The translations under genes and the position numbers were made by a program. Positions 60,455 through 64,000 of a stretch of DNA of 64,000 nucleotides are shown here, in pieces. Each line of letters opens with the position of its first letter. The first letter of the stretch is position 1. Location of the stretch: contig NZ_JANARS010000014.1 in assembly GCF_024199985.1 (NCBI RefSeq), positions 18,982 to 82,981 of the forward strand, given 5' to 3'. This stretch comes from Nocardioides pinisoli (GTDB taxonomy: Bacteria; Actinomycetota; Actinomycetes; Propionibacteriales; Nocardioidaceae). The notes beneath the pieces are model-generated. The model was given only the letters and a program-made list of their open reading frames with translations, was not told the origin of the DNA and did no database searches.

Positions 60455-62326
60455 ATGGCACAGCTGATCGAGACCAACACCTCCCCCATGCAGCAGGTCG
60501 AGGTCGACCTGGTCACCCTCGACCTCGTCGAGAACGCCCTGCGCAACGCGCGCTACGAGATGGACGAGGTGCTCTTCCGCACGGCCCTCTCCCCCGGCAT
60601 CCGCGAGCAGCACGACGAGTTCCCGCTCATCGCCAACCGCGACGGGAAGATGATGGTCGGTCAGTTCGGCCTGTCCATCCCCGACTTCCTCGACAACTTC
60701 GACGGCACGATCGAGGAGGGCGACGTCCTCCTGACGTCGGACCCCTACTCCTGCGGCGCCGCCATCAGCCACGCCAACGACTGGCTGGTCGTGATGCCGA
60801 TCTTCTTCGACGGCCGCATCGTCGGCTGGTCGTCGATGTTCGGGCACATGTCGGACGTCGGCGGCAAGACGCCCGCCTCGATGCCGACGGACGCGCGCAC
60901 GATCTACGAGGAGGGTGTTGTCATCCCGCCCTTCCGGCTCTACAAGAAGGGCGTCCTCGACGACGACGCGCTGCGGATCATCCTCAACCAGGTCCGCAAG
61001 CCCGACTGGAACCGCGCCGACCTCAACGGGATCGTGGCGGCCTGCCGGACGGCCGCCCGCCGGGTGCAGGAGCTGTGCGCCCGCTTCGGCGTGGACACCT
61101 ACAACTCGGCGCTCGAGGCGCTCCTCGACCGCAACTACCGGGCCATGAAGACGCTGCTGGCGATGGTGTTCGAGGAGGGCAGGACGCTGTCGTTCACCGA
61201 CTACATCTGCGACGACGGCCTCGGCTACGGCCCCTACGAGCTCAAGCTGAGCCTGACCCGCACCGGTGACAAGGTGCTGCTCGACTTCACCGGCAGCAGC
61301 CCGCAGGCGCAGGGCCCCATCAACTACTACATCAACGAGAACCTCGTCCGGATGTTCTTCGGGATCTACATGATCACCGTGGCGGACCCGCAGATCCTGT
61401 GGAACGACGGCTTCTACCCGCTGGTCGACGTCGAGATCCCCGACGACTCGTTCTGGAAGCCGCAGTACCCCGCTGCGCTCAACGCGCGCAACCACGGCAT
61501 CGGTCGCGTGTTCGACCTCTTCGGTGGCCTCCTCGGCCAGACCAACCCCGACCTGCTCAACGCGGCCGGCTTCTCCTCCTCCCCGCACTTCATGTACTCC
61601 GGGACGTACGGCGAGGGCGACCGCAAGGGCGAGTGGTTCCAGCTCTACTCCATCGGCTTCGGCGGCATCCCCGGCCGGCCGATCGGCGACGGCCCCGACG
61701 GGCACTCCCTGTGGCCCTCGTTCGTCAACATCCCCTGCGAGTACCTCGAGTCCTACTACCCGCTGCGCATCGAGCGCTGGGAGACCGTGGCCGACACCGG
61801 AGGTGCGGGCCTGCACCGCGGTGGCAACGGTGTCGACGTCGCCTACCGCTTCCTGGAGGCGGGCACGATCGCGATCCACGACGACCGGTGGCTGACCTAC
61901 CCCTGGGGCGTCAACGGCGGCGAGCCCGGCGCCCGCGGACGCAAGTGGCTCGAGCGTGCCGACGGCACGACCGAGGTCCTGGGCAGCAAGGTGCACGACG
62001 TCCCCGTGGCCCGCGGCGACCTGCTGCACTTCGTCACCTGGGGCGGTGGCGGGTGGGGCGACCCGCTCGCGCGGGACCCCGACCTGGTCGGGCTCGAGGT
62101 CAGGCGGGGGCTCGTGACCGCCGACGGCGCACGCCGATACGGCGTCGTGTGCGACGAGGCGGGTGCCGTCGACAGTGATGCGACCGAGGCCCTGCGCAGC
62201 ACCCTGGGCGCCGACCGCCCGCACCCGCTGCCGACGTTCGACATGGGCCCGCCGCTGGCGACGATCCTCGAGCGCTCCCTCGAGGAGACCGGCCTGCCCG
62301 CCCCGCGACCCCCGGTCCCCCGGTGA
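60455..62326 (+). CDS. hydantoinase/oxoprolinase subunit B (HyuB type)
   Basis: 623 residues. Family signature SPGIREQHDEFPLIANRDG at the N-terminal region and the C-terminal GGxxxRGG-like GGAGLHRGGNGVDVAY and WGVNGGEPGARG. Forms the catalytic partner of subunit A; longer than some B subunits with a loose C-terminal region containing an EARR-type degenerate tail. No zinc finger third subunit (AcxC type) is visible, which argues against an acetone-carboxylase complex. Confidence 0.92.
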   Translation: MAQLIETNTSPMQQVEVDLVTLDLVENALRNARYEMDEVLFRTALSPGIREQHDEFPLIANRDGKMMVGQFGLSIPDFLDNFDGTIEEGDVLLTSDPYSCGAAISHANDWLVVMPIFFDGRIVGWSSMFGHMSDVGGKTPASMPTDARTIYEEGVVIPPFRLYKKGVLDDDALRIILNQVRKPDWNRADLNGIVAACRTAARRVQELCARFGVDTYNSALEALLDRNYRAMKTLLAMVFEEGRTLSFTDYICDDGLGYGPYELKLSLTRTGDKVLLDFTGSSPQAQGPINYYINENLVRMFFGIYMITVADPQILWNDGFYPLVDVEIPDDSFWKPQYPAALNARNHGIGRVFDLFGGLLGQTNPDLLNAAGFSSSPHFMYSGTYGEGDRKGEWFQLYSIGFGGIPGRPIGDGPDGHSLWPSFVNIPCEYLESYYPLRIERWETVADTGGAGLHRGGNGVDVAYRFLEAGTIAIHDDRWLTYPWGVNGGEPGARGRKWLERADGTTEVLGSKVHDVPVARGDLLHFVTWGGGGWGDPLARDPDLVGLEVRRGLVTADGARRYGVVCDEAGAVDSDATEALRSTLGADRPHPLPTFDMGPPLATILERSLEETGLPAPRPPVPR

Positions 62327-62332
62327 CCCGAC

Positions 62333-62977
62333 GTGCCTGACGAGACCACCTCGCCCCGCCCGGACGAGCCCTTCGGGGGCTCGCTCCGGCCGGGCCCGTC
62401 CCCGGCCGTGCTCGCCGTCGACATGATGCGCGCCTACTTCGACCCCGCCAGCGCGTTGTGCCTGCCCGACGACGACTGCCTGCAGTCCGCCGCGCGGGTG
62501 CTCGCGACGGCGCGGCAGCACGGCGTACCGGTGGTGCACACCCGGGTGCGCTACAGCGCCGACGGTGCCGACGGCGGGGTGTTCTTCCGCAAGGTCCCGG
62601 CGCTGCAGGCGCTGGTCGGTGACGGGCCGATGGGCGAGCTCATGGCTCCGGTCGCACCGGTCGACGACGAGCTCGTCGTCGTCAAGCAGTACGCCAGCGC
62701 CTTCTTCGGCACCTCCCTCGCCTCCACCCTGCACGCCCGGGGCATCGACACGGTGGTCGTTGTCGGGGTGAGCACCAGTGGGTGCATCCGCGCCACCGCG
62801 GTCGACGCGATCCAGCACGGGTTCGTCCCGCTCGTGGTCGCGGACGCGGTCGGCGACCGGGCGCCGGGACCCCACGAGGCCAACCTCAGCGACCTGGCGG
62901 CCAAGTACGCCGAGGTGGTGGACGAGGCGACGGCGCTCGACTACCTCGGCTCCGTCGCCCCGGGTGGGGCCCGATGA
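62333..62977 (+). CDS. isochorismatase-family cysteine hydrolase
   Basis: 214 residues from a GTG. Catalytic triad Asp30 (AVDMMRAYFD), Lys118 (VVVKQYASAF) and Cys151 (GVSTSGCIRAT). Nearest known activities for this pattern with hydantoinases are N-carbamoylsarcosine amidase and related amidases, cleaving an N-carbamoyl or amide group. Starts 6 nt after HyuB and overlaps the lyase gene by 4 nt (ATGA), so it is firmly part of the operon. Confidence 0.88.
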   Translation: MPDETTSPRPDEPFGGSLRPGPSPAVLAVDMMRAYFDPASALCLPDDDCLQSAARVLATARQHGVPVVHTRVRYSADGADGGVFFRKVPALQALVGDGPMGELMAPVAPVDDELVVVKQYASAFFGTSLASTLHARGIDTVVVVGVSTSGCIRATAVDAIQHGFVPLVVADAVGDRAPGPHEANLSDLAAKYAEVVDEATALDYLGSVAPGGAR

Positions 62978-63882
62978 CCCCGCAGGAGGCGGTGAGCATC
63001 GTCGAGATGGCCCCCCGCGACGGGCTGCAGAACGAGAGCGCCGTCCTCTCCACCGCCGACAAGGTCGAGCTCGTGGAGCGCGCGGTGCGAGCCGGTGCCC
63101 GGCGCATCGAGGTGACCAGCTTCGTCAACCCCGCCCGCGTCCCGCAGATGGCCGACGCCGACGAGGTGATGGCCGCCCTCCCCCGGCCGGACGGGGTCAG
63201 CTATGCCGGCCTCGTCATGAACGACCGGGGCCTCGACCGCGCCCTGGCCGCGGGCGTGGACGAGGTCGACGTCGTCGTCGTCGCGACCGACACCTTCTGC
63301 CTGCGCAACCAGGGCGTCACCACCGAGGAGGCCTGCCGGCTGGCGGCCTCGCTCGTCCGCAGGGCGCGCGAGGCGGGGGCACTCACGACGGTCACGGTCG
63401 GCGCGGCCTTCGGCTGCCCCTTCGAGGGCGAGGTCCCCGAGGAGCGGCTGCGCGAGGTGCTCGGCCGCGTCGTCGACGCCGGGCCCGACGAGCTCGCCCT
63501 CGCCGACACCATCGGGGTGGCGGTGCCGACCGCGGTGTCGGCCAGGCTGGCCCTCGCCGCTCGGGTCGCCGGTGCCGACATGCCCCTCCGCCTGCACCTG
63601 CACGACACCCGGCACACCGGCGTCGCCAACGCCGTGGCGGCCCACGCCGCTGGCGTCCGCACCCTCGACGCCAGCATCGGCGGAGCGGGCGGCTGCCCGT
63701 TCGCCCCCAACGCCACGGGCAACGTGGCCACGGAGGACCTCGTCTACCTCTTCGACCGGATGGGCGTGGACACCGGTCTGGACCTCGCGACCACCGTGTC
63801 GACCACGGCCTGGCTGGAGGAACGGCTCGGCAAGCGCCTGCCCGGCGCGCTGCTCAGGGCGGGCGGGTTCCCGACGGCCTAG
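62974..63882 (+). CDS. hydroxymethylglutaryl-CoA lyase-like protein (DRE-TIM)
   Basis: 302 residues from the ATG overlapping the preceding stop. DRE-TIM barrel: EMAPRDGLQNES with the catalytic Arg-Asp, HLHDTRHTG with two metal-binding His, and the mobile-loop Cys in GGAGGCPFAPNATGNVATEDLVY. The RHTG after HDT differs from the YGQA of typical HMG-CoA lyases, suggesting another acyl-CoA substrate such as a citramalyl- or methylmalyl-type. Last gene of the operon, 110 nt before an IS start. Confidence 0.88.
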   Translation: MTPQEAVSIVEMAPRDGLQNESAVLSTADKVELVERAVRAGARRIEVTSFVNPARVPQMADADEVMAALPRPDGVSYAGLVMNDRGLDRALAAGVDEVDVVVVATDTFCLRNQGVTTEEACRLAASLVRRAREAGALTTVTVGAAFGCPFEGEVPEERLREVLGRVVDAGPDELALADTIGVAVPTAVSARLALAARVAGADMPLRLHLHDTRHTGVANAVAAHAAGVRTLDASIGGAGGCPFAPNATGNVATEDLVYLFDRMGVDTGLDLATTVSTTAWLEERLGKRLPGALLRAGGFPTA

Positions 63883-63888
63883 GTGTTC

Positions 63889-64000
63889 TGACCACGGACG
63901 TTGAGCACGGCGGGTCGGGTGGACGATGACGAAGACCTCCGGGTGAGGTGTGGAGCTACCACGCAACCACGTCTCACCAACGGAGGCCTTCATGTCCCAC
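63889..64000 (+). mobile_element. probable left end of an IS481-type insertion sequence, cut by window edge
   Basis: After the operon, the sequence changes to a non-coding stretch with ACGAAGACCTCC and, 50 nt on, CGGAGGCCTTC, followed by ATG at 63992 and MSH. A GGAGG ribosome-binding site precedes it. This layout resembles the left end of IS481 elements whose transposase begins MSHR. Only three codons are inside the window, so the call depends on the downstream sequence. Confidence 0.45.

Noticed and set aside
60455..62326. Acetone or acetophenone carboxylase complex
   Set aside because: The small additional subunits of those complexes are not present; only A and B subunits are seen.
58322..62875. 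1517-codon open frame on the minus strand opposite the HyuAB genes
   Set aside because: It lies antisense to clear, conserved genes; the product is a low-complexity Val/Gly/Arg/His protein typical of the mirror frame in GC-rich DNA.
57124..62977. Simple creatinine/N-methylhydantoin degradation operon
   Set aside because: The CaiB and HMGL-like genes are firmly in the operon and have no role in that route, and creatinine deaminase and sarcosine oxidase genes are absent.

Overview
High-GC actinobacterial chromosome, most likely Nocardioides or a close relative in the Nocardioidaceae. The evidence is GC-saturated third codon positions, frequent GTG/TTG starts, a DUF222/HNH gene, 'GGTCGAGTAGCCCGC'-type intergenic palindromes, and a backbone order (dnaG, dgt, glyS, zur, uppS, recO, era, ybeY, phoH, rsmE, dnaJ, hrcA) that matches the Mycobacterium tuberculosis dnaG-to-hrcA block as I remember it. 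No species call is possible from the sequence alone.

Layout. 1-10 kb is accessory: a PucR-like regulator cut by the window edge, two fused insertion-sequence remnants, a CAT-anticodon tRNA, a secreted DUF1800/DUF1501 pair, a PIG-L deacetylase, and a divergent signalling pair (GAF-ANTAR and GAF-GAF-SpoIIE phosphatase). 10-20 kb is housekeeping: tRNA-Asn, dnaG, dgt, dusB, glyS, plus a holin-like/DUF3618/YtxH-like envelope trio. 20-23.3 kb is a zinc uptake operon znuA-znuC-znuB-zur, with Zur-like boxes overlapping a promoter that probably gives a leaderless transcript. 23.3-29 kb holds uppS, a palindrome array, a frameshifted IS30 element, a DUF222/HNH gene and recO. 29-35.4 kb holds leuA behind a 13-residue leader peptide with three consecutive Leu codons and a hairpin, and several small enzymes and secreted proteins.

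35.4-49.3 kb holds two minus-strand gene blocks: era, a siderophore-interacting protein, the likely 10-methyl fatty acid pair tmsA/tmsB, a degenerate cytidine deaminase, a CNNM/CorC protein, ybeY, phoH, a copper-monooxygenase-like lipoprotein and a HIT protein; then rsmE-dnaJ-hrcA behind a CIRCE operator. 49.3-57 kb holds an MBL hydrolase, DUF3097, hemW, an acyl-CoA ligase, an APH-like kinase, an XdhC-like protein and a GntR regulator.

57.1-63.9 kb is the best candidate for undescribed biology: a tight plus-strand operon (CaiB CoA-transferase, hydantoinase/oxoprolinase A and B, isochorismatase-fold amidohydrolase, HMG-CoA-lyase-like enzyme) divergent from a GntR/FadR regulator, with two matching TTGCATAC-type operators between them. 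This set implies an ATP-dependent ring opening or carboxylation, a hydrolysis, CoA activation and C-C cleavage of an unknown substrate. The window ends at the start of what looks like an IS481-type transposase.
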